DNA from: Variovorax sp. N23
Lineage (GTDB): Bacteria; Pseudomonadota; Gammaproteobacteria; Burkholderiales; Burkholderiaceae_C
Length of the DNA: 64,000 nucleotides
Direction: 5' to 3'
NCBI RefSeq assembly: GCF_025486315.1
Contig: NZ_JAOOPY010000021.1
Coordinates: 16,949 to 80,948 of the forward strand
Numbering within the stretch: position 1 is the first letter of the stretch; each line of letters opens with the position of its first letter. The position numbers and the translations under genes are program-made. Shown piece by piece: positions 8,882 through 17,362 of the stretch. The notes beneath the pieces are model-generated. The model saw only the letters and a list, made by a program, of their open reading frames with translations, had not been told where the DNA came from and ran no database searches.

Positions 8882-8983
8882 GTCCGTGTGCGCGAAGCCG
8901 CCGCCCGACTTCATCGGGCCTTCGAACGGGCGCGCGAGCATCGGTGCTCCGCCACACGGCCCATGCCCTTCAGGGACAAAAAA

Positions 8984-10495
8984 ATGCTTCAGATGCTTCG
9001 CAACTCCATCGTCATCAAGGTGCTCGGCCTCGTCGTGCTGACCTTGCTGCTGTGCATTCCGCTCGACCGCATCGATGCACTCATCCGCGAGCGAGGCGAG
9101 AGCCAGCGCGAGGCCGCCGCCGAACTGGCCAGCACCTACACCGGCGCGCAGACCGTGATCGGCCCGGTGCTCGCCGTCCCCTATGTCGAGCGCTGGATGG
9201 AGACGCAGCGCAACAGCAAGGGCCAGGTCACCGGCGTCGAGCCGCGCAGCGAGGAAGGCCTGCACCTGGTGTTCCCCGACACGCTGAACATCGAAGGTTC
9301 GCTCGCGCCGCAGCAGCGTTACCGCGGCATCTTCCGCATCCCCTTCTACACGCTCGATGCGAAGCTCGACGGGGGCTTCGGTGCCTTCGATCCCGACACG
9401 GTGGCGCGCAGCGTCAGCGGTTCGAAGCTGGAGTTCCGCACGCCCTACGTCGTGTTCAACCTGAGCGATCTGCGCGGACTCGACGGTTCGCCCGCGCTGA
9501 GCATCGGCGGCGCGACGCTGCGCTTCGCGCAGCGCATGCCGGGCCTGTCGGAGCAGACCTTCGGCAGCGGCATCCACGCGCCGTTGGAAGGCACGGCGCT
9601 GTCCGCCTGGCTGGCCGGCAAGCCGCTGCCCTTCGAGATGAAGCTGGCCCTGGTCGGACAGGAGACGCTGTCGATCGCTCCGATCGCCGACGAGACCACC
9701 GCGCACCTGCAGTCGCCGTGGGCGCATCCCAGCTTCGGCGGGCGCTTTCTCGCGGCGGAACGCCGCATCGATGCGCAAGGCTTCGACGCACGCTGGCGCG
9801 TCTCGTCGCTGGTGACGTCGGCGCGCGACCAGGTGCGTGCGGGGCTGCTCGACCCGGCCGCCACGGCGTTGACGTCCGACAGCGCGGCGGTGCGGATCGA
9901 TGCCGCGCGCCCGGCTTCCGCCCGCCGCCAGGCCGTGGCCGACGGCCCGCTGCAGACCTTCGACGTGTCGCTGGCGCAGCCGCTCAACGTGTATTCGATG
10001 TCCACCCGCGCGGGCAAGTACGGCGCGCTCTTCATCGCGCTGGTGCTGATGGCCGCCTTCATGTTCGAGCTGTTCCGCACGCTGCGTCTGCACCCGGTGC
10101 AGTACGGCCTGGTGGGCCTGTCGATCGCGCTTTTCTTCCTGCTGCTGCTCGCACTGTCGGAGAAGATGACCTTCGCCGCCGCCTATGCTTCGGCCGCAGC
10201 CGCCAGCGTGCTGTTGCTGGGCGTCTACTTCAGCGCCGTGCTCGGCGGCTGGCGGCGCGGCCTGTCGTTCGCGGCCTTCGTGGCCGTGCTGTACGGTGCG
10301 CTGTATGGCCTGCTCGCCTCGGAGAGCAATGCGCTGCTGCTGGGCGCGCTGCTGGTCTTCGGCATGCTGGCGTTGATGATGCTCGCCACGCGCAAGGTCG
10401 ACTGGTACGCCCTTTCCACCACGGCCGGGGCCACCGCCACCGTTGCGGAACCGATGCCCGGCATGGTGGCTCCTACCCCTTCGAACGCTCGCTGA
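8984..10495 (+). CDS. creD: CreD family inner membrane protein
   Basis: This is an inner-membrane protein of the CreD family. Its output under CreBC control affects envelope properties and, in some bacteria, beta-lactam resistance; its biochemistry is unclear. The 503-residue protein has one N-terminal helix (VIKVLGLVVLTLLL) and a long periplasmic domain. About five C-terminal helices follow from residue 345, which is the family layout. The ATG at 8984 has AGGGA seven bases upstream. An exact cre-tag lies 103 bases upstream. The class A PBP gene starts six bases after its stop, so the two form an operon. Confidence 0.9.
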   Translation: MLQMLRNSIVIKVLGLVVLTLLLCIPLDRIDALIRERGESQREAAAELASTYTGAQTVIGPVLAVPYVERWMETQRNSKGQVTGVEPRSEEGLHLVFPDTLNIEGSLAPQQRYRGIFRIPFYTLDAKLDGGFGAFDPDTVARSVSGSKLEFRTPYVVFNLSDLRGLDGSPALSIGGATLRFAQRMPGLSEQTFGSGIHAPLEGTALSAWLAGKPLPFEMKLALVGQETLSIAPIADETTAHLQSPWAHPSFGGRFLAAERRIDAQGFDARWRVSSLVTSARDQVRAGLLDPAATALTSDSAAVRIDAARPASARRQAVADGPLQTFDVSLAQPLNVYSMSTRAGKYGALFIALVLMAAFMFELFRTLRLHPVQYGLVGLSIALFFLLLLALSEKMTFAAAYASAAAASVLLLGVYFSAVLGGWRRGLSFAAFVAVLYGALYGLLASESNALLLGALLVFGMLALMMLATRKVDWYALSTTAGATATVAEPMPGMVAPTPSNAR

Positions 10496-10501
10496 TCACC
10501 C

Positions 10502-12871
10502 ATGTCCTCCTTCCCTCGCTTTCCTCGACTCTCGCAGCGTGCGCGCCGCCTCGTGCGTATCGGCCTTCTCTCGGGCACCGCCCTGGCGGTGGTGCTGCTG
10601 TGCGCCGGCGGCGTGGCCGTCGCGGTGATCTCCGCCCGCCTGCCCGACGTGTCGGCCCTGTCGGACTACCGGCCCAAGCTGCCGCTGCGCGTGTACACCG
10701 CCGACGGCGCGCTGATCGGCGAGTTCGGTGAGGAGCGGCGCCAGCTCGTGCCGATCGACCAGGTGCCGAAGGTGCTCAAGGACGCGGTGCTGGCGGTCGA
10801 GGACACGCGCTTCTACGAGCATGGCGGCGTCGATGCGAAGGGCATCGCACGCGCCATGCTGTCGAACCTGCAGCACGGCACGCGGCAAGGCGCGTCGACC
10901 ATCACGCAGCAGGTGGCGCGCAACGTGTACCTGAGCTCGGAGCAGACCTACTCGCGCAAGCTGTACGAGGCCCTGCTGGCGCTGCGGCTGGAGCGCCAGC
11001 TGAGCAAGGACCAGATCCTCGAGATCTACCTGAACCAGATCTACCTGGGCAACCGTTCCTACGGCTTCGCCGCCGCATCGGAAGCCTATTTCGGCAAGCC
11101 GTTGAAAAATCTCAGCATTGCCGAGGCGGCGATGTTGGCCGGATTGCCGAAGGCACCGCGCACCGGCAACCCGGTGAGCAACCCGCGGCGCGCGCGCACA
11201 CGGCAGCTGCATGTGATCGAGCGCATGCGCGAGACCGGCGCCATCACCGTCGCGCAAGCCGACGAGGCGAAAGCCGAAGCCCTGCACCTGCGCGACCCCG
11301 CCGACCCGAAGCAGCTGCATGCGGAACACGTCGCCGAGACGGTGCGCCAAACGATGGTGGCGCAGTACGGCGAGAGCGCCTACACGCGCGGCTTCAAGGT
11401 CTACACCTCGCTGATCGCGACCGACCAGGCCGCGGCCTACCGCGCGCTGCGGCGCGGCATCATGGACTACGAACAGCGCCAGCCCTACCGCGGCCCGGAG
11501 AAGTTCGTGAGCTTGCCGGACGACCCGGCGGCGCTCGACGAGACGGTCGACGATGTACTGGCCGACCGGCCCGACAACGGCGACCTGATGTCCGCCGTGG
11601 TGCTGTCGGCCACGCCGCGCGAGGTCGTGGCGGTGCGCGGCGACGGCGACCCGATCACGATCACCGGTGCCGGCCTGCAGATCGCGCGCGTGGCGCTGTC
11701 CGACAAGGCCGCCCCGACCGTGAAGCTGCGGCGCGGTGCGGTGATCCGCATCGTGAAGGGCGCGCGCGACAGCTGGACGATCACGCAGCTGCCCGAGGTC
11801 GAAGGCGCCTTCGTCGCGCTCGACCCGCGCGACGGCGCCGTCCGTGCGCTGGTAGGCGGCTTCGATTTCGAGAAGAACAAGTTCAACCATGTGACACAGG
11901 CCTGGCGCCAGCCGGGCTCGAGCTTCAAGCCCTTCATCTACTCGGCCGCACTCGAGAAGGGCTTCACGCCCGCCACGGTGGTCGACGACGCTCCGCTCTT
12001 CTTCGATGCGGCGACGACGGGCGGCCAACCCTGGGAGCCGAAGAACTACGACGGCACCTTCGAAGGCCCGATGAGCCTGCGCAGCGCGCTGATGGCCTCG
12101 AAGAACATGGTGTCGGTGCGGGTGCTGCAGTCGATCGGCGCACCGTATGCGCAGGACTGGATCACGCACTTCGGCTTCGACCGCGACAAGAACCCCGCGG
12201 TGCTGCCGATGGCGCTCGGTTCGGGTTCGGTCACGCCGATGCAGATGGCCTCGGCCTATGCGGTGTTCGCCAACGGCGGCTACCGCGTGGCCCCGCGGCT
12301 CATCACCCGCGTGACCGACCACCGCGACCAGGTGCTGACCGAGTACGCCGCACCCGCACTCGACGAGAGCGCACGCGCCATTCCCGCACGCAATGCCTTC
12401 GTGATGAACACGCTGCTCAACAGCGTGATGAAGGGTGGCACCGGCACCAAGGCCTGGCAGGCGCTCAAGCGCGACGACCTGTACGGCAAGACCGGCACCA
12501 CCAACGATTCGCTCGACACCTGGTTCGCCGGCTTCCAGCCGTCGATGGTCGGCGTCGCCTGGATCGGCTACGACACGCCGCGCCGCCTCGGCGTGCGCGG
12601 CGAGACCGGCGGCAGCCTGAGCCTGCCGGTGTGGACCGACTTCATGCGCACGGCCCTGCAGGGCGTGCCCGTGGCCGAGCCGGCCGCACCGGACGGCGTA
12701 GTGCAGGTCGACGGCACCTGGTACTTCGACGACTATGCGCCGGGCCGCGGCATCGCGTCGCTCGGCGCGGAGAACGGCGAGATGCCGCCGGCCGAAGCGC
12801 TCGCCGGCCCGCCGGTGGGAAAGATGCCGACGCCCGAGGAGCGCAAGAGCATCCTCGACATGTTCCGGTAG
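10502..12871 (+). CDS. mrcA: penicillin-binding protein 1A (bifunctional)
   Basis: This is a bifunctional peptidoglycan synthase. It has a membrane helix near residues 20 to 45 and a GT51 domain with EDTRFYEHGG (Glu100) and GASTITQQVAR. An OB-like insert follows. The transpeptidase has SSFK (Ser473), SKN and KTGTT. The length of 789 residues is normal for PBP1A. The gene sits six bases after creD, so it is probably transcribed with creD from the cre-tag promoter. This is notable because CreBC-type systems in other bacteria respond to PBP inhibition. It ends six bases from the stop of creC, which is convergent. Confidence 0.93.
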   Translation: MSSFPRFPRLSQRARRLVRIGLLSGTALAVVLLCAGGVAVAVISARLPDVSALSDYRPKLPLRVYTADGALIGEFGEERRQLVPIDQVPKVLKDAVLAVEDTRFYEHGGVDAKGIARAMLSNLQHGTRQGASTITQQVARNVYLSSEQTYSRKLYEALLALRLERQLSKDQILEIYLNQIYLGNRSYGFAAASEAYFGKPLKNLSIAEAAMLAGLPKAPRTGNPVSNPRRARTRQLHVIERMRETGAITVAQADEAKAEALHLRDPADPKQLHAEHVAETVRQTMVAQYGESAYTRGFKVYTSLIATDQAAAYRALRRGIMDYEQRQPYRGPEKFVSLPDDPAALDETVDDVLADRPDNGDLMSAVVLSATPREVVAVRGDGDPITITGAGLQIARVALSDKAAPTVKLRRGAVIRIVKGARDSWTITQLPEVEGAFVALDPRDGAVRALVGGFDFEKNKFNHVTQAWRQPGSSFKPFIYSAALEKGFTPATVVDDAPLFFDAATTGGQPWEPKNYDGTFEGPMSLRSALMASKNMVSVRVLQSIGAPYAQDWITHFGFDRDKNPAVLPMALGSGSVTPMQMASAYAVFANGGYRVAPRLITRVTDHRDQVLTEYAAPALDESARAIPARNAFVMNTLLNSVMKGGTGTKAWQALKRDDLYGKTGTTNDSLDTWFAGFQPSMVGVAWIGYDTPRRLGVRGETGGSLSLPVWTDFMRTALQGVPVAEPAAPDGVVQVDGTWYFDDYAPGRGIASLGAENGEMPPAEALAGPPVGKMPTPEERKSILDMFR

Positions 12872-12877
12872 GGCCTG

Positions 12878-14314
12878 TCAACGCGGGCCGAGCGGCAGCG
12901 AGAGCGTCGCCAGCGCACCGCCGCCCTTCGCGTTGACCAGCTCGATGCGCCCGCGGTGCAGTGCGGCGATCTCCTTCACGAAGGCCAGGCCGAGCCCGGT
13001 GCTCTTGCGCTTGCTGTGCGGCCGGGCCAGCGAATAGAACTTCTCGAAGACCTTCTCGCGCGCGTAGTCCGGAATGCCGGGGCCGTGGTCGCGCACGACG
13101 ATGCGCGCATGCCGCGCGTCGGCCTCCAGCCCCAGAAGCACCGCACTGCCCGACGGTGCGAAATCGATCGCGTTGTCGAGCAGGTTGCTGACCGCTCGCC
13201 GCAGCAGGAAGGGGTCGCCTTCGACCGTCGGCTGCGCGCGCAGATCGAGTGTCACGCGCACCTCGCGCGCGGCGGCCGCCGCCTGCGCACCGGCCGCCAC
13301 GTCGTCGAGCAGCGTGGCCAGCGCCACCGGCTGCGTGCGCTGCAGGACGCGCCGCGTCTCGAGCGCGGTGAGTTCCATCATGCGGTCGACGATTTCCTGG
13401 ATGCGCTGCGTCTCGCTCGCGATGTTGGCGAGGAAACGTTCGCGCTCGGCCTGCGGCATCGACGGTTCCTGCAGCAGCTCGGCCGCGCCGCGGATGGCCG
13501 ACAACGGGCTCTTCACCTCGTGGGTGAAGGTCTGCACGTAGTCCGAGACATAGTTGCGTCCGGTAAGCGCGTCGCGCATCTCGCTGAAACCGCCGCGCAG
13601 CGCGTCGAGCACACGCCGCGCCATGCGGCCGACGCTCAGCGTCTTCTGCGCGCGGGCCCAGGCGATGTAGTCGGAGATCAGCCCGAAGGGCCGCACCAGC
13701 CACACCGACACGATGATGGCCAGCACCAGCAGCGCGAAGGCCGAGCCGACGCCGACCCACAGCGTGCGCGCCCGCGCGTCCTCGACGAACTGGCCGAAGC
13801 TCTGCACCGGCTTGCCGACGCTCACCATGCCGACGATCTCGTTGTTCCAGCGGATTGGCGCGCCGACGTACATGACGGAGGTGCGCGGGTCCACCTCCAC
13901 GTCGCGCGAGGTGCGCGCGCCATAGAGTCCCGCGAGCGAGCGATTGACGTCGGCCCATCGGGAATAGTCCGCGCCGACGGCACGGCCGAGCGAATCGAAC
14001 AGCACCCGGCCGCTGCGGTCGGTCACGTACACGCGCAGCTCGACGCGGTTCTTGTGCAGGTTGTAGATCTGCGCCGAAAACTGGCGCGCATAGACCGAGC
14101 GGAACAGCGGCTCGAGCCGCGCCGTGTTGATGGCGCCGGCGATCACGTCCTGCTCGACCAGGCTGGCCATGAACTGCGAGCTTTCGACCAGCGATTCTTC
14201 GGCCGACTCGCGGTAGCGCGGATCGATGTCGCTCACCACGCGGTACAGCAGGAAGGCGATGCCTGCGGCGTAGATCAGCAGGATGCCCAGGAAGATGCGC
14301 GAGCGCTTCGTCAC
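12878..14314 (-). CDS. creC: sensor histidine kinase CreC
   Basis: This is a membrane sensor kinase partnered with CreB. The 478-residue protein has an N-terminal helix (IFLGILLIYAAGIAFLLYRV) and a periplasmic sensor domain with a CreC-type start (DIDPRYRESAEES). A second helix near residue 190 and a HAMP region follow. The kinase core has the H box FTHEVKSPLSAIRG, an N box (NLLDNAIDFAPSG) and a G box (STGLGLAFVKE). The start is the GTG at 14314, 11 bases after the creB stop. It is in an operon with creB. Confidence 0.9.
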   Translation of the reverse strand: MTKRSRIFLGILLIYAAGIAFLLYRVVSDIDPRYRESAEESLVESSQFMASLVEQDVIAGAINTARLEPLFRSVYARQFSAQIYNLHKNRVELRVYVTDRSGRVLFDSLGRAVGADYSRWADVNRSLAGLYGARTSRDVEVDPRTSVMYVGAPIRWNNEIVGMVSVGKPVQSFGQFVEDARARTLWVGVGSAFALLVLAIIVSVWLVRPFGLISDYIAWARAQKTLSVGRMARRVLDALRGGFSEMRDALTGRNYVSDYVQTFTHEVKSPLSAIRGAAELLQEPSMPQAERERFLANIASETQRIQEIVDRMMELTALETRRVLQRTQPVALATLLDDVAAGAQAAAAAREVRVTLDLRAQPTVEGDPFLLRRAVSNLLDNAIDFAPSGSAVLLGLEADARHARIVVRDHGPGIPDYAREKVFEKFYSLARPHSKRKSTGLGLAFVKEIAALHRGRIELVNAKGGGALATLSLPLGPR

Positions 14315-14325
14315 GTCACGCCGCG

Positions 14326-15078
14326 TCAGGCCGCGGTGGGCAGGTCTTCGTTCAAGGCGTAGCCGGTGCCGCGCAGCGTGCGGATCGGCTCGACCTCCGG
14401 CGCCACCGCCTTCAGCTTGGCGCGCAGCGTCTTGATGTGCGCGTCCACCGTACGGTCGAAGCTGTCGCCGGGGTCGTCCCAGACCATTTCCAGCAGTTCG
14501 TCGCGGGTATAGACCCGGCCCGGCCGCTGCACGAAGAGGCACAGCAGGCCGTATTCGTAGCGCGACAGTTCCAGCGCCCGGCCGTAGTAGCGGATCTGTC
14601 GCCGCTCGCCATCGATCAGGAAGGGCTGTGGCGGCTTGGCCGCCGCCGGGGCAGGGGGGGCCACGGGCGCGGCCGCGGCGGCCCGCACGCTGCGTCTGAG
14701 CACCGTCCTGACCCGTGCCACGAGCTCCCGCGGGGAAAAAGGTTTGGCGATGTAGTCGTCCGCACCGAGTTCCAGGCCGACGACCCGATCGATCTCGTCG
14801 CTGCGGGCGGTCAGAAAGATCATCGGCACGTCGGCGCCGCCCGGGAGCGCCTGCAGCCGCTTGAAGAGTTCGAAGCCGTTGAGGTCGGGCAGACCGACGT
14901 CCAGGATGGCCAGCGCCGGGCGCTGCTGCGCGAACGCGGCCAGCGCCTCTTGCGCGGTGGCGCACCACACGGGCGTGAAACCGTCGCTGCGCAGCACGTA
15001 CTGCACGGTGTCGGCGATGCCGGACTCGTCTTCCGCGATGAGGATGCGGGGGTGGGGGGCCGGGACGGGAACGCTCAT
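14326..15078 (-). CDS. creB: response regulator CreB
   Basis: This is an OmpR-type DNA-binding response regulator of 250 residues. The receiver has acidic Glu16/Asp17, the phospho-acceptor Asp60 (AILDVGLPD) and Lys112. An Ala/Pro-rich linker follows at about 130 to 150, then a winged helix ending RTLRGTGYALNED. It is first in the creBC operon. Its likely target is the cre-tag at 8866 to 8881. No cre-tag was seen in front of creB itself. Confidence 0.9.
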   Translation of the reverse strand: MSVPVPAPHPRILIAEDESGIADTVQYVLRSDGFTPVWCATAQEALAAFAQQRPALAILDVGLPDLNGFELFKRLQALPGGADVPMIFLTARSDEIDRVVGLELGADDYIAKPFSPRELVARVRTVLRRSVRAAAAAPVAPPAPAAAKPPQPFLIDGERRQIRYYGRALELSRYEYGLLCLFVQRPGRVYTRDELLEMVWDDPGDSFDRTVDAHIKTLRAKLKAVAPEVEPIRTLRGTGYALNEDLPTAA

Positions 15079-15668
15079 GCGGGAATGGTAGCGATGCGGC
15101 AGCGAGCCGATTCGGCCTTTTTCCGGCAGCGCCGGTCACGGGGCGGCGGGGGCCTGACGGCCACACTCGCCAAAGATTTCTGCGAAACGCGCGGCGTCTC
15201 TATCTTCTTCTTATCTCTCTTATTCAAATTAGTAGTAGTAGATAGGGGTCGCGCCTTTCTGTGGACAGGGCACTATTTCATTGGTGTGACAAGGACTTGC
15301 CGGTGCCCGACCCATGTGCGCACCCCTGCTTCTCTGCTGTCGCGCGCGCAGGGACAACTTCGGCGCTTCGAACCGGCCTGTGGACAACCTCCTGCTTGTG
15401 CCGGAACTCTCCCCAGAGTTGTCCTTTGACAGGGTCGCGGAAATCTGGGAAAGGAGGGTCGCGCGTGAAGACATCCACTGCTCAATAATTGGGCAGAATG
15501 TTGTTTCTCTTTTAAAAACAATGAGTTAGGAGGCCTTTACAAGAAAGTGCTTGAGTTATTCACAGAGTTACCCAAGGTTTGTGGGGAGAAGGTTCGACGT
15601 CGCGCGCTTCGGCGTCAACATCGGCCGAATCGCTTCGAAGAACCCAACATCCGAAAAAGGAACGTCCC
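15079..15668. other. candidate replication origin (oriC-like), no gene
   Basis: This 590-base region holds no convincing gene. It has a pyrimidine-rich AT tract (15197 to 15229), then four TAG triplets (15230 to 15241) and a GC-rich spacer. A DnaA-box-like TGTGGACAG (15260 to 15268) follows. Further sites are TGTGGACAA (15379 to 15387) and a consensus TTATTCACA (15556 to 15564). A second AT-rich tract lies at 15481 to 15540. The order triplets, spacer, box matches the basal unwinding system known from bacterial origins. The octamer GGACAACT at 15352 recurs inverted at 15417 to 15424. No dnaA gene is in the window. It may instead be only the promoter region of the gene at 15669. Confidence 0.5.
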
Positions 15669-16607
15669 GTGAGCCCCTCCGAAACCCGTGCCATCGTGAC
15701 CCTGAGCCTGCTGGCCGCCTTTGTCGATGGCGACAAGCACGAGCGCGAACGTGCCGAGATCAAGCGCATCGCCGAAGGCCTGTCGCAGGCCGATGGTGTG
15801 CATCTGCCGACGCTCTACCAGGATGTGCTGATGAAGCGTGTGTCGCTGGCCGAAGTGGGCACCGCGCTCACCAGCACCGAATCACGCCAGCTCGGCTACG
15901 AGATGGCGGTGTGCGTGTGCGACGCCGACGGCGCCCAGTCGGAAGCCGAACGCCACTTTCTCGCCGACCTTCGCACCTCGCTGGGCCTCGACGCGCCGAC
16001 GGCCGTGCAGTTCGCCGAGCAGGCCGAGGCGATCGTCACGACGCCGCTGGCGAATACCGCCACGGTGGCGGCCGCCGCGGCGCCGTCCGTCGACAACGCC
16101 GAACTCGACCCCTCCATCCTGAACGCCGCCATCCTCAACGGTGCGCTCGAACTGCTGCCCGAAACCCTGTCGACCATGGCGATCATTCCGCTGCAGATGA
16201 AGCTGGTCTACCGCATCGGCAAGGCCCACGGCTACGAACTCGACAGCGGCCACGTGAAGGACTTCATCGCCACTGTCGGTGTGGGCCTGACCTCGCAGTA
16301 CCTCGAGCAGGCCGGCCGCAAGCTGCTGGGTGGCTTGCTGGGCAAGGTGGGCGGTGGTCTGCTGCGCGGCCTGGGCAATCAGGCCGTCAGCTCGGGCATG
16401 AGCTTCGCCACCACCTATGCGCTGGGCCATGTGGCCAAGCGCTACTACGCGGGTGGCCGCACGCTGTCGACTCAGATGCTCAAGGAAGCGTATGCCAGCG
16501 TGACGAAGGAAGGGCAGGGGCTGCAGACGCGCTACCTGCCGGCCATTCAGGAGAAGGCGCGCACCTTGAACCCCTCGCAGATCCTCTCGATGGTTCGCGG
16601 GGCCTAA
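15669..16607 (+). CDS. TerB-like/DUF697-type protein, unknown function
   Basis: This 312-residue protein starts at a GTG preceded by AAGGA. The N-terminal half (about residues 1 to 110) is acidic and helical like the TerB tellurite-resistance fold (LAAFVDGDKHERERAEI). The C-terminal half (about 140 to 290) has glycine-rich hydrophobic helices of the DUF697/YcjF kind (LLGGLLGKVGGGLLRGLG). Membrane association is likely. It starts at the edge of the origin-like region and overlaps cueR by four bases tail to tail. The cellular role is unknown. Confidence 0.75.
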   Translation: MSPSETRAIVTLSLLAAFVDGDKHERERAEIKRIAEGLSQADGVHLPTLYQDVLMKRVSLAEVGTALTSTESRQLGYEMAVCVCDADGAQSEAERHFLADLRTSLGLDAPTAVQFAEQAEAIVTTPLANTATVAAAAAPSVDNAELDPSILNAAILNGALELLPETLSTMAIIPLQMKLVYRIGKAHGYELDSGHVKDFIATVGVGLTSQYLEQAGRKLLGGLLGKVGGGLLRGLGNQAVSSGMSFATTYALGHVAKRYYAGGRTLSTQMLKEAYASVTKEGQGLQTRYLPAIQEKARTLNPSQILSMVRGA

Positions 16608-17038
16608 GCCCGTGTCATCGCCTCGGTACCCGCCAGGTCTTCCAGGATCGGGCAGTTCGGCCGTGCATCGCCATGGCAGCAATGCACGAGGTGCGACAGC
16701 GTGCGCTGCATCGCCTGCATGTCGGCGATGCGTTGTTCCAGTTCGCCCAGGTGCTTCTGCGCGATGCGCTTGACGCTGGCGCTGGTGCGCCGGCGGTTGT
16801 GCCAGAGGCCGACCAGCTCGGCGATTTCTTCCATCGAGAAGCCGAGGTCGCGCGAGCGTTTGACGAAGCGCAGCGTGTGGATGTCGGCGGCGCTGTACTG
16901 CCGGTAGCCGCTCTCGGTGCGCGCCACCGCCGGCAGCAGGCCCAGCCCTTCGTAGTGGCGCACCATGCGGGCCGAGACGCCGGAGCGGCGCGCGGCTTCG
17001 CCGATGTTCCACGGTCCGGCGCTTCGGGGGGGTGTCAT
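16604..17038 (-). CDS. cueR: CueR-type copper-responsive MerR regulator
   Basis: This is a cytoplasmic metal-sensing transcription regulator of the MerR family. The 144-residue protein has an N-terminal winged helix (NIGEAARRSGVSARMVRHYE) and a coiled coil. The C-terminal metal loop has Cys121 and Cys129, eight residues apart as in CueR, which binds Cu(I). An extra Cys120 precedes it. The start lies one base past the copZ stop, so copZ and cueR form an operon. Two MerR-type promoters with 19-base spacers lie in the copZ/copA divergent region and are its likely targets. Confidence 0.88.
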   Translation of the reverse strand: MTPPRSAGPWNIGEAARRSGVSARMVRHYEGLGLLPAVARTESGYRQYSAADIHTLRFVKRSRDLGFSMEEIAELVGLWHNRRRTSASVKRIAQKHLGELEQRIADMQAMQRTLSHLVHCCHGDARPNCPILEDLAGTEAMTRA

Positions 17039-17039
17039 C

Positions 17040-17234
17040 TCACTGGACTTTGTAGCCGGCGTTCTCGATGGCCGCCACGATGTCTGCGCGCGGCTGTTCG
17101 CTCAGCACGTCGACGTGGCCGGTGGGCAGGTCGACCGTGACCTGCGCTTCGGGGTCGACGGCCTGCACCGCGTTCTGGACGGCGCTCGCACAATGGCCGC
17201 ACGTCATGCCGGCGACCTGGAATTTCTGGCTCAT
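17040..17234 (-). CDS. copZ: copper chaperone CopZ-like HMA protein
   Basis: This is a 64-residue heavy-metal-associated domain. The Cu(I)-binding motif GMTCGHC is near residues 9 to 15 and the fold closes with ENAGYKV. It would carry cytoplasmic copper to the ATPase encoded divergently. The ATG at 17234 has AAGGAG seven bases upstream. A CueR-type promoter (TTGACC, 19 bases, CACACT on the minus strand) starts about 40 bases upstream. The gene is co-transcribed with cueR. Confidence 0.9.
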   Translation of the reverse strand: MSQKFQVAGMTCGHCASAVQNAVQAVDPEAQVTVDLPTGHVDVLSEQPRADIVAAIENAGYKVQ

Positions 17235-17281
17235 GGTTTTGCTCCTTGCAAGGGGAATGTCGGATGAAGAGAGAACACCGC

Positions 17282-17312
17282 AGTGTGAACCTTGACGCTG
17301 TGGCAAGGTCAA
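17282..17312 (-). promoter_or_regulatory. CueR-type promoter for copZ-cueR
   Basis: On the minus strand a -35 TTGACC (17312 to 17307) and a -10 CACACT (17287 to 17282) are 19 bases apart. The spacer contains the dyad CCTTG...CAAGG. A long 19-base spacer with a central dyad is the hallmark of MerR-family activated promoters. Confidence 0.75.
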
Positions 17313-17324
17313 GTGCCTGGGGTC

Positions 17325-17355
17325 TTGACCTTGCCACGATGTGAGGCTTTAGGCT
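17325..17355 (+). promoter_or_regulatory. CueR-type promoter for copA
   Basis: TTGACC (17325 to 17330), a 19-base spacer starting TTGCCACGAT, then TAGGCT (17350 to 17355). The right half of the dyad is less conserved than in the copZ promoter. The expected transcription start is within a base or two of the copA ATG at 17363. This implies a leaderless or near-leaderless message. Confidence 0.75.
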
Positions 17356-17362
17356 CCCGACC

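Noticed and set aside
6677..10093. A 1138-residue start for the VIT/vWA protein
   Set aside because: The extra N-terminus overlaps creD antisense and lacks protein character. A signal peptide and ribosome site sit at the ATG at 8764.
12878..15166. A 762-residue CreB-CreC fusion kinase
   Set aside because: The upstream part is creB in another frame. CreB and CreC are separate genes with an 11-base gap.
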